64,000 nucleotides of DNA from Confluentibacter citreus (GTDB lineage Bacteria > Bacteroidota > Bacteroidia > Flavobacteriales > Flavobacteriaceae): NCBI RefSeq assembly GCF_002807055.1, contig NZ_NIXN01000009.1, positions 62,001 through 126,000 of the forward strand. The letters are read 5' to 3'. A model generated the notes under the pieces. The model had not been told where the DNA came from. It saw only the letters and a program-made list of their open reading frames with translations, and did not search any database. Below, piece after piece: positions 1-11,552 of the stretch. Every line of letters begins with the position of its first letter. Positions within the stretch are counted from its first letter, which is position 1. A program made the position numbers and the translations under genes.

Positions 1-3109
<3,109 letters not shown>

Positions 3110-3167
3110 CTATTTTCAAAAATAGACAAAAAGATAGTGCTTTATCTGTTTTGATTCAGAAATCTAC

Positions 3168-3179
3168 GCAAACGTTTGC
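3168..3179. promoter_or_regulatory. LacI-family-type operator upstream of the GH2 gene
   Basis: A perfect 12-bp palindrome GCAAACGTTTGC with the central CG typical of LacI/GalR operators lies 88 bp upstream of the GH2 start; a further half-site GTTTGCGC follows at about 3187. A -7-like TATTTTTG (minus strand) sits at 3117-3124 between palindrome and gene. The cognate regulator is unknown; the only LacI protein in the window is 20 kb away and its own putative sites differ in flanking bases. Confidence 0.45.
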
Positions 3180-3351
3180 ACTAAGGTTTGCGCTCGTAAA
3201 AAATGTTTAGGAACATGCTTTTGCAGCAGAAATTCAGGAGAATTTGTTGGGTGCAAAGTTGCAAACTTCGCACATCAGGCTATGGATAGGTTAATTATTT
3301 ATGGAAGTTTGCAAACAAGTAATTTTTATTTATGGTGTTTTCTGTAGTGTT

Positions 3352-3936
3352 TTATTTTCCATAAAGTTTATTCACTTTTGGTTGAATAATCCAAATTCCA
3401 ATGAAATAAAACCATAATAGGAAAAATTCCCCTGCAAAATCCCCGAATCCAACTTTTCTTTGTAATTCAGCGGTTTTAATTGTTTTCGCAACAAAATACA
3501 TTGAATAGAAAATACAAAACATTGAGAATAAATGAAGAGGTATAATAATGGCAACAATCCAACCGCTATTTGAGAATCCATTAACTCCCATTCCATAAAA
3601 AATAACACTAATGTAAGTTATTATCAAAAAGATATAAATCAAAGGAATAAAAAAGAGTACTTTAAATTTATTCACTTTCATTTTTATTTCCTTTGGAATG
3701 TTTTTCTGAAGACCGATTGCTATTGACCAAAACCAACCAAAAAATACTCCAACAAAAACAAGCATAATTATTGGAAAAAATTGAAAAATATCTATAAAAT
3801 TTTCAGTGTTTGCATTCGATTCCGTTTGAGTTTGCATGAACATACTAAACAATGTAAAAAATTGAAAAAAGAATGGAATTCCAAATATTCCTATAAATAA
3901 TTGCCAATGCTTTGCTTTTAAAAAAATATCTATCAT
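3352..3936 (-). CDS. Hypothetical integral membrane protein
   Basis: A 194-residue protein not recognised as a named family. It is very hydrophobic, with about five predicted membrane segments (roughly 12-32, 52-75, 90-115, 125-148 and 168-188) joined by short polar loops, and no signal-peptide cleavage site. The ATG at 3936 is the only start giving the full first hydrophobic segment. It stands alone, 115 bp below the phosphotriesterase-like gene on the same strand, in an accessory stretch of single genes separated by imperfect inverted repeats. The length and topology are seen directly; any function would be guesswork. Confidence 0.7.
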   Translation of the reverse strand: MIDIFLKAKHWQLFIGIFGIPFFFQFFTLFSMFMQTQTESNANTENFIDIFQFFPIIMLVFVGVFFGWFWSIAIGLQKNIPKEIKMKVNKFKVLFFIPLIYIFLIITYISVIFYGMGVNGFSNSGWIVAIIIPLHLFSMFCIFYSMYFVAKTIKTAELQRKVGFGDFAGEFFLLWFYFIGIWIIQPKVNKLYGK

Positions 3937-4050
3937 TTATTCTATTAATTTCGGTTCTTACATTACTGTCAACGCTTATTTTATGCAACCAACTTATACT
4001 AGCTAAAACCAGTATTTTTGATGCACGGCTTAGCTTATGCAAAGTTTTCT

Positions 4051-5076
4051 CTACTTCATTTTTTTGATATTTACAGCATAGGCCCTCTGTGGGTTTTTAA
4101 TAAGCAATAAATCAATATCCTCCTGACTAAACCCATGTTTCTTTAAGGTTGGGATTAGATATTCGAAAATATCATTATAGCTGCGATAATTTCCGCCATT
4201 TTCCTGTCCTGGATCATACCAACCTGCATCATGGGATATTAAAATTTTATGAAGCATATTTTCTTTTTTCAATTTTGTTAAAAGTTCTACAAACCAATCG
4301 ATTCCACCAGGTTTGTCAAAATTGTTTTTATTAAAATTATCTAACGAAATCCACGCTCCTTGTTTTGCGGCTTTCATATACCCTTCGAAAGTGCCATCCT
4401 GTGCATGTGTCCATACGAAAGCTTCAGGGGAAACTCCTTCGATTTTCAAAATTTCTAATTGTGTAAATGCCGGGCCATCGGTGCCAGTATGTGAAACAAT
4501 GGTCAATCCTGTTGCTTTGTGCGTAATTGCTGCTGCTTTAACAATTTTTACATGCATTGGCGATAAGGTGTCTTTCCTTTCAACTGCAATTTTTATAAAA
4601 CCTGGGAATACACCAGAGCCTTCAATTCCATTGTTAAATTCCTCAATCCAAACTTTAGCAATATCTTCAGAGGTTTCGTCAAAAGCGTGTTTAGGGATAT
4701 ATTTATTATCTCTTACACCATAATAACCTGTATTGGTAACAATATTTATTCCGGTTTTTTCGGAAAGTTCTTTAAGTAATAAAGGATCGCGGCCTAAATA
4801 TGCAGGGGTACACTCAAAAAATGTATTTACACCTTTTCGTTTAGCTTCCATTAAAAAAGGAAGCGCCCTTTCAATTACTTTCGACTTTTCCCAACGATGG
4901 TATCCAGTGCTGTCAGCTCCAATAAAATCGACCAATATATGCTCATGGATTAAGCTAATTCCCATTTCTTCAACAGGTATTTTGCCTTTTACGGTAATAA
5001 GTGTTTCTTGCTTCAAATTTTGGGAACAACTTATCATAAAAAAAATAGTAACCAGAAAAATAATTAATTTACTCAT
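4051..5076 (-). CDS. Phosphotriesterase-family (amidohydrolase) lipoprotein
   Basis: Metal-dependent hydrolase of the amidohydrolase superfamily, phosphotriesterase-like group (known members act on lactones or phosphotriesters). Start chosen at the ATG 5076 because it begins a lipoprotein signal, hydrophobic stretch then FFMISC; the longer reading frame to 5127 adds a non-signal leader. Visible metal-site motifs are HEHILVDF near the N-terminus, the bridging lysine in GFIKIAVE, His in IVSHTGTDG, His in VWTHAQDG and the Asp of ISHDAGW. Near 341 residues, normal for the family. The lipobox suggests it is anchored facing the periplasm, unlike most family members. Substrate unknown. Confidence 0.88.
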   Translation of the reverse strand: MSKLIIFLVTIFFMISCSQNLKQETLITVKGKIPVEEMGISLIHEHILVDFIGADSTGYHRWEKSKVIERALPFLMEAKRKGVNTFFECTPAYLGRDPLLLKELSEKTGINIVTNTGYYGVRDNKYIPKHAFDETSEDIAKVWIEEFNNGIEGSGVFPGFIKIAVERKDTLSPMHVKIVKAAAITHKATGLTIVSHTGTDGPAFTQLEILKIEGVSPEAFVWTHAQDGTFEGYMKAAKQGAWISLDNFNKNNFDKPGGIDWFVELLTKLKKENMLHKILISHDAGWYDPGQENGGNYRSYNDIFEYLIPTLKKHGFSQEDIDLLLIKNPQRAYAVNIKKMK

Positions 5077-5186
5077 AATTCTAAATTTTATAGACAAATA
5101 ATCGGTTAGTCGGTTAATTAAAATCATTGTTCACTTTTTTCATTTATCCAACTTACGAAGTTTTGCTGGATTTTTTTCAGGTATGC

Positions 5187-5319
5187 AGCTAACGTGATTG
5201 GCTATGGTTTGTTGCGTGATTAAGTACCTAATTTAGAAAATAAAAACCGAATAGAAAATCAAACATTGATTTTCGTAAGTCGGCAACGACTTAGCAATAA
5301 ACTATAGCCGGTGTTGTGC
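5187..5319. repeat. attC-like imperfect inverted repeat between two single genes
   Basis: Arms GGCTATGGTTTGTTGC (5200-5215) and GCAATAAACTATAGCC (5294-5309) are reverse complements with 2 mismatches in 16. Further outside lie AGCTAAC (5187-5193) and GTTGTGC (5313-5319), in the AAC...GTT order of integron attC sites although each deviates from the RYYYAAC/GTTRRRY consensus. Overall span is 133 bp, inside the attC size range. The upstream end of the neighbouring lipoprotein gene carries another GTTGTGCAC (minus strand, 6773-6781). The recombination-site interpretation is inference. Confidence 0.45.
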
Positions 5320-5329
5320 ACAGTAATTT

Positions 5330-6763
5330 TTAATTCAATTTATTCAATTCCGTTTCCAATTGGTCAAGTGTGAATTCTTTGAAATCGTTAAGTTCAAAAT
5401 TTTTAGAATCCGTCATTGATTCTCCAACTGCAAGCGTTGGTTTTCCATTTGAATAACTTATTCCAATAACTTTTATCTCTTTTCCTTTTGGAATGTTCTT
5501 AAAGACTAAATTTCCGTTTTCATAAGTTCCAGTCATTATGCTCTTGATTTCTTTAAATACTATTTGAATTTTAGTTTCAGTTGGGTTGTTTGTTTTAACA
5601 ATAAAATCTGTTTTTTCGCTGTCATCAATTTCCCAAAACCTATCACAATTTATCCATCCCATTTCTGTGGCTGAAAACATATAATATTCTAATACATTTG
5701 GGTCAATTTGTTGAATAGCCTCATTTGTCAGGTTAGAATATTGATTTCTGAATTTTTGTTTAAATCGATTCCAATTTATGAAACGACTACCCGAAATGCT
5801 TAAATAATAATCCCAGTCATTTTTTACTTCTCTATCGTAAGATTCGATATCAAAAGCAGGCGCAGATTTTAAAAATTCTTTTGCGAGTTTTAAAGCTTCA
5901 TCATTTTGTTTTCTTTCAGAATGGCTTTCAGGTCGGAAATTATACATTATGCCTTCCTTACTGATGTTAAAATCAAAACTAGCTGTCCAGTTGTTTCTGT
6001 TGAATTTTAAGGCGACTATACTATCTACGTTTGATGGATTCTCAATATAATCTATAATTGTTTGGTTACTACCTTTTAGCTTTAAATCAAAAAAAGTTGC
6101 TGTACTACCCGAAGACCAAAAACCATAATCGTATAAGTCATCTGTCATTTCAATAGGATATTCAATTTCATATCCAATGTCCACTCCAGTTATATCCAAA
6201 CTATCAATTTCGGCTATGCTTTCTTGTGTCGATTTTGTTTCAAAGAATTTATAGTCAGGAATCCAAGTTTTTATGCTATCATTTAATTTTAACTCATAGA
6301 ACAAATCCATTTCTTTATCCAATCCGTTCTTTGGAAATCCAACAACAAAAGCTTTTCCTTTTTTTACTAAAAGACTTTTACCCTTCACTTCTGCATTAAC
6401 ATATATCATTCCATTTGTTTCTAGGATTCTATCTCCAGAAATAGTTTGTAGATTTTCAAAAATCATATCAGTAAGACTAAAACACTCTTTAAGTTCAATT
6501 GTAATAGGTTCATTTGGTTCTGTTCCATCTTCGAATTGAAAAGCATTAGCAGGAATATAAATGGATGTTCCTTTTTTACCTTTTAATACAGTTTCTTCGT
6601 TTGCTTGAATTGTGAAATTCTCTGATGTTGGTGAAAGAACAGACTTAATTTCCGCAATAGATGCAACAGGAATATTCCTATTCTCATTTTTATCAGATGA
6701 GCAATTAGTAAATAACATTGAAGTTATCAAAATTCCCAAAATTAACTTGATGTTTCTTGTCAT
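5330..6763 (-). CDS. Hypothetical lipoprotein
   Basis: A 477-residue protein of unknown function. Start taken at the ATG 6763, giving a classic lipoprotein signal (ILGILITSMLFTNC) followed by a polar, Asn/Lys-rich linker; the GTG at 6778 would be inside the conserved-looking GTTGTGCAC border sequence. The N-terminal part (about 40-140: IPANAFQFEDGTEP, ITIELKECFSLTDMIFENL, TNGMIYVNAE) resembles domains in other Bacteroidota lipoproteins in which a property is described as a carboxypeptidase-regulatory or ZU5-like fold, but I do not recognise it firmly. No catalytic motif is visible. Single gene flanked by the inverted repeats of this accessory stretch. Confidence 0.75.
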   Translation of the reverse strand: MTRNIKLILGILITSMLFTNCSSDKNENRNIPVASIAEIKSVLSPTSENFTIQANEETVLKGKKGTSIYIPANAFQFEDGTEPNEPITIELKECFSLTDMIFENLQTISGDRILETNGMIYVNAEVKGKSLLVKKGKAFVVGFPKNGLDKEMDLFYELKLNDSIKTWIPDYKFFETKSTQESIAEIDSLDITGVDIGYEIEYPIEMTDDLYDYGFWSSGSTATFFDLKLKGSNQTIIDYIENPSNVDSIVALKFNRNNWTASFDFNISKEGIMYNFRPESHSERKQNDEALKLAKEFLKSAPAFDIESYDREVKNDWDYYLSISGSRFINWNRFKQKFRNQYSNLTNEAIQQIDPNVLEYYMFSATEMGWINCDRFWEIDDSEKTDFIVKTNNPTETKIQIVFKEIKSIMTGTYENGNLVFKNIPKGKEIKVIGISYSNGKPTLAVGESMTDSKNFELNDFKEFTLDQLETELNKLN

Positions 6764-7080
6764 AGTCTTATTGTGCACAACTTGTTTATATGCACTAGTT
6801 TATTCTTCTTATAATGTCAATTTGGCGGGATATGCGCTACTTTTAACATTTTTTGTTCCGTATGTATCTTTATTCATTTTTGCTTGACATCATGCAAACC
6901 AATATTAGCCTTTTCTTACAAATAAACCAAACAATTAATTCTTTTTTGCAAACTCCTTAAAAGTCTTCTTTTTCACATGATTTTTATCAGGTCATAAACT
7001 TGGTAAACGTTTACTGGTATTTCTATGCTTTCTACATAGTTATTCGAAGTTTATACCCACGTTCCTTACAAAACCAACTA
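6764..7080. other. Intergenic region without a convincing gene
   Basis: AT-rich spacer of about 320 bp between divergent genes. It begins with the GTTGTGCAC border motif of the accessory stretch and shows short repeats (GCGCATAT and GTGCATAT on the minus strand) but no open frame with coding character. The right end runs into the rhlE promoter. Confidence 0.5.
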
Positions 7081-7114
7081 TTTGCACAAAATCCTAAAAT
7101 AAACTGTACATTTG
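7081..7114 (+). promoter_or_regulatory. Bacteroidota-type promoter of rhlE
   Basis: TTTG at 7081-7084 and TACATTTG at 7107-7114 fit the Bacteroidota housekeeping promoter (TTG about 19-24 bp before TAnnTTTG). Transcription would start near 7120, giving a short leader that contains AAAGGAG at about 7124. Confidence 0.65.
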
Positions 7115-7170
7115 CACAAAATTAAAGGAGTAACCTAAATGAAATAGTGTTTGCTTCAAAAAAACAAACT

Positions 7171-8463
7171 ATGTCATTTACCAATTTAGGCTTATCCCAA
7201 GCCTTGCTAAAAGCTATTAGCAAAAAGGGATACACAACCCCTAGCCCCATACAACAAAAAGCCATTCCGCATATATTACAAGGCAAAGACATCTTGGCAT
7301 CTGCACAAACAGGTACCGGAAAAACAGCGGGGTTTACCTTGCCGCTTTTGCATTTGTTATCTGAAAATCCGAAAGAGAAATACAGTCCCATTCGTGCCTT
7401 GATACTCACGCCCACCCGCGAGTTGGCAGCCCAAGTATATGCCAACGTAAAGGAATACAGTGAGTTTGTAAACATACGCAGTGCCGTTATTTTTGGTGGC
7501 GTTAACCAAAAACCCCAAATAGCAACCATGCGCCAAGGCATTGATGTGTTGGTGGCAACCCCGGGACGTTTGTTGGATTTAATCAATCAGAATCACATAT
7601 CCTTAAAACGTGTGGAGATTTTGGTATTGGATGAAGCCGACCGTATGCTAGATATGGGTTTTTTACGGGATATTGAACGTATTATAAAAATGATGCCAGA
7701 GAAACGTCAGAACTTGATGTTTTCGGCAACGTTTTCGGCAGACATTAAGAAATTAGCACATGGTATTTTAAATCACCCGGTGCAAGTGGAGGCGACTCCA
7801 GAAAACACGACGGTGGATGCCATTAGCCAAAAAGTATATCGCGTTTCCAAAAACTTGAAATCGGATTTGATCATTAAATTGATTTCTGAAGGGAACTGGA
7901 AACAGGTATTGGTGTTCGGACGCACGAAACATGGAGCCAATAAACTGGCTGAAAAGTTAGTGAAAGCCGGCATTACTACGGCTGCCATACATGGTAATAA
8001 AAGCCAGGGAGCCCGCACCAAAGCTTTGGAAGGATTCAAAAAAGGAAGCGTACGTGTGTTAGTTGCGACCGATATTGCGGCACGTGGTTTGGATATTCCG
8101 TTGTTACCACATGTTATTAACTTTGAAATCCCAAACATTCCCGAGGATTACGTCCATCGAATTGGTAGAACGGGCAGGGCAGGAGCAGTAGGTGAAGCCA
8201 TATCATTGGTTAGTCCTGATGAAACCACCTTTTTACGTGATATTGAAAAACTGGTCGGCATGAAAATCCCCTCTGAACTGATAGCAGGTTTTGAACCCGA
8301 CCCGAATGCGTCCACCGAACCTGAGAAAAGAGAGCAACGCCAAGGAGGAAACCGTTCTAGAAATAATAATGCAAGTCCGAAACCCGCAAATACGCAAAAA
8401 TCCAATAATTCCAGACGACCAAACAGGAACAACGAACGTTCCAGAACCGATAGAAGAAACTAA
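7171..8463 (+). CDS. rhlE: DEAD-box ATP-dependent RNA helicase, RhlE type
   Basis: Unwinds RNA duplexes in ribosome assembly or mRNA turnover; cytoplasmic. From ATG 7171 it has 430 residues. Motifs in order: Q motif (TTPSPIQ), I (AQTGTGKT), Ia (PTRELAAQ), Ib (TPGRLLD), II (VLDEADRML), III (SATF), then [13 protein letters not shown] (V) and [12 protein letters not shown] (VI). The tail after about residue 370 is a low-complexity Asn/Arg/Lys-rich extension usual for RhlE. The alternative GTG at 7147 adds eight residues; a two-codon ORF ATG-AAA-TAG overlaps it (TAGTG), and the only good Shine-Dalgarno precedes that mini-ORF. First gene of an operon with the two small genes downstream. Confidence 0.95.
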   Translation: MSFTNLGLSQALLKAISKKGYTTPSPIQQKAIPHILQGKDILASAQTGTGKTAGFTLPLLHLLSENPKEKYSPIRALILTPTRELAAQVYANVKEYSEFVNIRSAVIFGGVNQKPQIATMRQGIDVLVATPGRLLDLINQNHISLKRVEILVLDEADRMLDMGFLRDIERIIKMMPEKRQNLMFSATFSADIKKLAHGILNHPVQVEATPENTTVDAISQKVYRVSKNLKSDLIIKLISEGNWKQVLVFGRTKHGANKLAEKLVKAGITTAAIHGNKSQGARTKALEGFKKGSVRVLVATDIAARGLDIPLLPHVINFEIPNIPEDYVHRIGRTGRAGAVGEAISLVSPDETTFLRDIEKLVGMKIPSELIAGFEPDPNASTEPEKREQRQGGNRSRNNNASPKPANTQKSNNSRRPNRNNERSRTDRRN

Positions 8464-8468
8464 GTGTT

Positions 8469-8684
8469 ATGTCACCCATTTTAAAAGCGAAGATTTTAGA
8501 AGTTTGTGATAAGAAAATAAAGGAAAAAGGAGAAAACGTTGGTGTCTCTTTTTATGCCTTTTTTGAAAATAAAAACAAACAACCTGAGTTATTAATGGAA
8601 GCAGCCACGTGGTGGATTCAGGAACATACTTTGGACCATTTTGAGAAGGCTGTAAAAATTAAAAAAATGGTAGAATCGTTATGA
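8469..8684 (+). CDS. Small conserved protein (DUF6500-like)
   Basis: A 71-residue soluble protein with mixed charge ([20 protein letters not shown], then [19 protein letters not shown]). It resembles the DUF6500 small proteins; that assignment is from memory of the pattern and function is unknown. The start is 5 bp after the rhlE stop and its stop overlaps the next ATG by 4 bp (ATGA), so it is translated in an rhlE operon. The coupling hints at a shared RNA- or DNA-related role, which is inference. Confidence 0.8.
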   Translation: MSPILKAKILEVCDKKIKEKGENVGVSFYAFFENKNKQPELLMEAATWWIQEHTLDHFEKAVKIKKMVESL

Positions 8685-8908
8685 GTTCGCAACCCAACAA
8701 CCCACTACATGGCATTACTTTAGAGCAAATCATCAATGATTTGGTGGCGCATTATGGTTGGGAATATATGGGCTATAACATAAAAATTAAATGCTTTACA
8801 GATAAACCTTCGGTAAAATCGAGCTTGCAGTTTTTAAGGCGCACACCTTGGGCTAGAACGAAGGTGGAGGCGATGTATTTGGAGATGTTGAAGAAACAAA
8901 AAAGATAG
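8681..8908 (+). CDS. VF530-family putative DNA-binding protein
   Basis: A 75-residue protein matching the VF530/DUF2132 family: [21 protein letters not shown] at the N-terminus (HG-T-L-E pattern), GYNIKIKCF in the middle and [16 protein letters not shown] towards the end. Family members are small helical proteins thought to bind DNA. Start overlaps the previous stop by 4 bp, the last gene of the rhlE operon. A palindromic repeat element begins 6 bp after its stop and may serve as its 3' end. Confidence 0.88.
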   Translation: MSSQPNNPLHGITLEQIINDLVAHYGWEYMGYNIKIKCFTDKPSVKSSLQFLRRTPWARTKVEAMYLEMLKKQKR

Positions 8909-8914
8909 TGAAAT

Positions 8915-9041
8915 CCGTTGTGCATTTTGGATCTTTATCATTTACTGAATGTCAGTTCGAGTGAAATTCTTTTTTTAAGAATTTTGTATCGAGAACATTG
9001 GTTTACTCGAATTGACAAATTTAATTCAAGATGCACAACGG
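8915..9041. repeat. Nested palindromic repeat element
   Basis: Outer arms CCGTTGTGCAT (8915-8925) and ATGCACAACGG (9031-9041) are perfect complements. Inside, TGTCAGTTCGAGT (8950-8962) and ACTCGAATTGACA (9005-9017) pair with one mismatch and enclose a further AATTC...GAATT hairpin. A second, right-truncated copy of the inner element lies at 14435-14480, so it is a dispersed repeat. It also separates convergent genes and may act as a terminator. Confidence 0.7.
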
Positions 9042-9053
9042 GTTAGTGAATTT

Positions 9054-10478
9054 TTATTTTGTTTGCTGTCTTTTAAAGATTGTTTTCAAGAGCAAAATTA
9101 CTGACATGAGTAGTATGAGGGTCCCAAACCAATCCCCATAAGTTGCGTAAAAGGTAGGTACACTGTTAATAGGCATGTCACCTACTAAAGTTGTTAATTT
9201 TCCATGAGAAGCATTCGCTTCCGCAAGTATTCTTCCATACGGATCGCTGATGGTGAGCCTTCCTAGTCTTGCCGTTCTGACCTCCGAGAATCCGTTTTCC
9301 ACACCCCTAAGGATGGCCATTCGTGAATGAAGCCAATCGTCCACCACAAAATCCCATGCAGGAATGCAAACAAAATCTACCTTGTTTTTGCCGTAGCTGC
9401 TAATGTAATCCGGAAAATCAAGGTCTTTACAAATCGCCGTTCCCATTTGATGATCCAAAAAGGTATGGATGCCAATAGTGTCACCCGGAGTAAACTGATC
9501 TTCCAAGCCCATAATAAGCTTGGCTTTATGGTAGTTGGTCACTACTTGACCTTGTTCGTTTATGGCGAGAGCGGAATTATGAGCTTTTTCAGAAAGGTAA
9601 TTGGTATATCCAGCCACGATACCAATGTGGTGTTTTTTTGCACTGCTGCGTAGCATGCCCATAATAACAGAGTCTGTTTCTGGGCGTATGTTGAATGCCC
9701 TTTCGGGAAGTACGATTAAGGTCGCGCCACGTTCGGCAAGTTTGTCTATTTCCTGTATATAATTCTTCGTGTGTTGGAGGTTGCTTTCTGCGTCCTCAAT
9801 ATTCATGAAGTGCGTATTTTCATCCAGAACCACCATACCCACTGAAATGGTATCGGATTCCGGAATGGTGCTGAGTCTAAAAAAACCATATATCAATATG
9901 AAGAGAAGTAATAATAATGGAGTGCCTGTAGATAATAAAAGTTTTATTTTTTCCTTTCTAAAATGCCAACCTAGTGCTATAGCTGAAGGTGCTAAGCTTA
10001 CCAAAAAAGTGATTCCTAAAATACCTGTTATGGAAGCGACTTGAATGAAGGGAAGCACATTCATTTGGGAATAAGCGATACTAAAAGCCGTGCCATGCGG
10101 TGAGAATGTTATTAACAACCATTCAAATAAACAAAAGAATAAAGGATATGCAAAAACCGCATACCACGCATGGGTTTTTATAACGACACTCCTTGTCCCG
10201 ATTATTATGAAAGCGAAAATTAAAGATAAGATGACTAAAAAAATGATGGTAGGAACTAAAGAAACAACATCTGCCAACCAACTGAACCAACAAAGCCTTC
10301 CCAAAAAATAAGTCAAGAACCCCATCAAGAAGCTGTTTTTAGCCGACATCTTAAACGACAAGAGAAGGATAGGCACGGGAGCAATCCATAAAAGAAACCA
10401 ATAGTCGCCATGTAATCCGTTTGATAAATACCAACATACACTTGATACTAGGATGGCTGCCATTATTTTTAGTTTCAT
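9054..10478 (-). CDS. Apolipoprotein N-acyltransferase-like protein
   Basis: Membrane enzyme of the Lnt type, expected to add the third acyl chain to lipoproteins in the inner membrane. About six hydrophobic segments fill residues 1-200, followed by a carbon-nitrogen hydrolase domain. Candidate triad: Glu in LIVLPERAF, Lys in NYHKAKLI, Cys in GTAICKDLDFP; a final hydrophobic segment lies near the C-terminus. The ATG at 10478 is preferred to the TTG at 10511, giving 474 residues, slightly shorter than E. coli Lnt. Standing alone, with an AraC gene upstream on the same strand. Bacteroidota often carry several Lnt-like proteins, so a paralogous role is possible. Confidence 0.82.
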   Translation of the reverse strand: MKLKIMAAILVSSVCWYLSNGLHGDYWFLLWIAPVPILLLSFKMSAKNSFLMGFLTYFLGRLCWFSWLADVVSLVPTIIFLVILSLIFAFIIIGTRSVVIKTHAWYAVFAYPLFFCLFEWLLITFSPHGTAFSIAYSQMNVLPFIQVASITGILGITFLVSLAPSAIALGWHFRKEKIKLLLSTGTPLLLLLFILIYGFFRLSTIPESDTISVGMVVLDENTHFMNIEDAESNLQHTKNYIQEIDKLAERGATLIVLPERAFNIRPETDSVIMGMLRSSAKKHHIGIVAGYTNYLSEKAHNSALAINEQGQVVTNYHKAKLIMGLEDQFTPGDTIGIHTFLDHQMGTAICKDLDFPDYISSYGKNKVDFVCIPAWDFVVDDWLHSRMAILRGVENGFSEVRTARLGRLTISDPYGRILAEANASHGKLTTLVGDMPINSVPTFYATYGDWFGTLILLMSVILLLKTIFKRQQTK

Positions 10479-10567
10479 ATAGCTTCTTAAATATCTATTT
10501 ATAATGAACAAAATTATAAATAATGTTTACGCGGAAATTGTATGTAATAGACATAAAAAGTACGCAC

Positions 10568-11392
10568 TTACTTTGAAATTTTATAAAGTAAGCTTGCCAT
10601 TTCCGGGGGATTGTTATAAAAAGACGAAGGGTTTTTGCCTGTATAATTTTGAAACTCCCTTATAAAATGGGACTGGTCGTAAAATCCGAGATCCAATGCC
10701 GCTTTGGTGAAACTCTGGGGTTTAGAGCCTAGCGATTCCATGGTATTTCTAAATCGTAAGAGCTTAATAAATGTTCTGGGTGAAAATCCGGTATATTTTA
10801 AAAAGAGACGTTCGGTTTTTTTATAGTTCCATTGGTTTTCTTCAGATAATTTTTTAATCTGGTCATTCGTGTCTTCTTCAACAGAAAACCGATTGATAAA
10901 ATCTTTCAATACAAACCACTCTTTAGGCGGATTGGTAAGGATGTCCTTAAGCCATTTTTCAATACCATTGACATTGTTGGTTTCATCAATATGGGGCAAG
11001 TCTTCTACGTTGGGAATGTTAATTACATCAAATATCTCTGATAATGGTGTGATGTTATTGGAATGTAAACAGGCAGGAAGCTTTGTGAAAAGGGGTAAGG
11101 AACAAATTTTAAAGCGAACTCCAAAAAGATGAATGTTGCCAGTAAGTCCTAAGTATGTAGCAACTTTTCTTTGGCCGAGTAATAGGGGACTGGAAAAGTG
11201 AAGCGGAACGGCATTCTTATGGGCGCCATACCACAACACGGATGAATTGGTAAAAATCATTTCCGACCGTCCGCCAGGTACCAGCACTTCCTGTAGATTA
11301 TTTTCTGCATCTACATAGCCTTTTAGGACCCAATAGCATTCAATATATTCGCTGAGTTCCGTGGATGTTGAAAATTCTTTATAAGAAAACAT
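10568..11392 (-). CDS. AraC-family transcriptional regulator
   Basis: DNA-binding regulator of 274 residues from the ATG at 11392 (the frame extends to a TTG at 11419, less likely). The N-terminal half (YIECYWVLKG, EVLVPGGRSEMIF, GVRFK) matches the DUF6597-type sensor domain common in Bacteroidota AraC proteins. The C-terminal half has two helix-turn-helix units: residues about 175-225 (QIKKLSEENQWNYKKTERLF) and about 226-270, with the family signature LGFYDQSHFIREF and a YTGKNPSSF end. Ligand and targets unknown; the Lnt-like gene 90 bp downstream could be co-transcribed. Confidence 0.88.
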   Translation of the reverse strand: MFSYKEFSTSTELSEYIECYWVLKGYVDAENNLQEVLVPGGRSEMIFTNSSVLWYGAHKNAVPLHFSSPLLLGQRKVATYLGLTGNIHLFGVRFKICSLPLFTKLPACLHSNNITPLSEIFDVINIPNVEDLPHIDETNNVNGIEKWLKDILTNPPKEWFVLKDFINRFSVEEDTNDQIKKLSEENQWNYKKTERLFLKYTGFSPRTFIKLLRFRNTMESLGSKPQSFTKAALDLGFYDQSHFIREFQNYTGKNPSSFYNNPPEMASLLYKISK

Positions 11393-11470
11393 GATCAAAT
11401 TTAGGCCTTGAAAGACCAATTAACAATTCTTTTTCTGTTTTTTTATATGTCGGAATGGATATGATGTAAA

Positions 11471-11506
11471 CAAAAAAATAGCATTTATCTTAACATAAAT
11501 GCTATT
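11471..11506 (-). terminator. Rho-independent terminator after the 47-residue gene
   Basis: A perfect 12-bp stem (AATAGCATTTAT, 11477-11488, with ATAAATGCTATT, 11495-11506) with a 6-nt loop is followed on the minus strand by a run of seven T. It lies 47 bp after the stop of the small gene. Confidence 0.8.
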
Positions 11507-11552
11507 CTTAATTTAAATACTAACTGTTGAGTATTACTAACTGTTGGGTATA

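Noticed and set aside
4149-5101. Three plus-strand ORFs opposite the phosphotriesterase-like gene
   Set aside because: Antisense shadows with Cys/Ser-rich unlikely composition; the minus-strand frame has all metal-binding motifs.
5187-5319. Ordinary rho-independent terminator as explanation of the inverted repeat
   Set aside because: Arms are 78 bp apart and no T-run follows either arm, so a terminator is unlikely; kept as attC-like repeat.
6612-6887. 91-codon plus-strand ORF with a hydrophobic stretch
   Set aside because: It runs antisense through the lipoprotein signal-peptide region; hydrophobicity is the complement of that signal and of AT-rich spacer. No ribosome site or relatives apparent.
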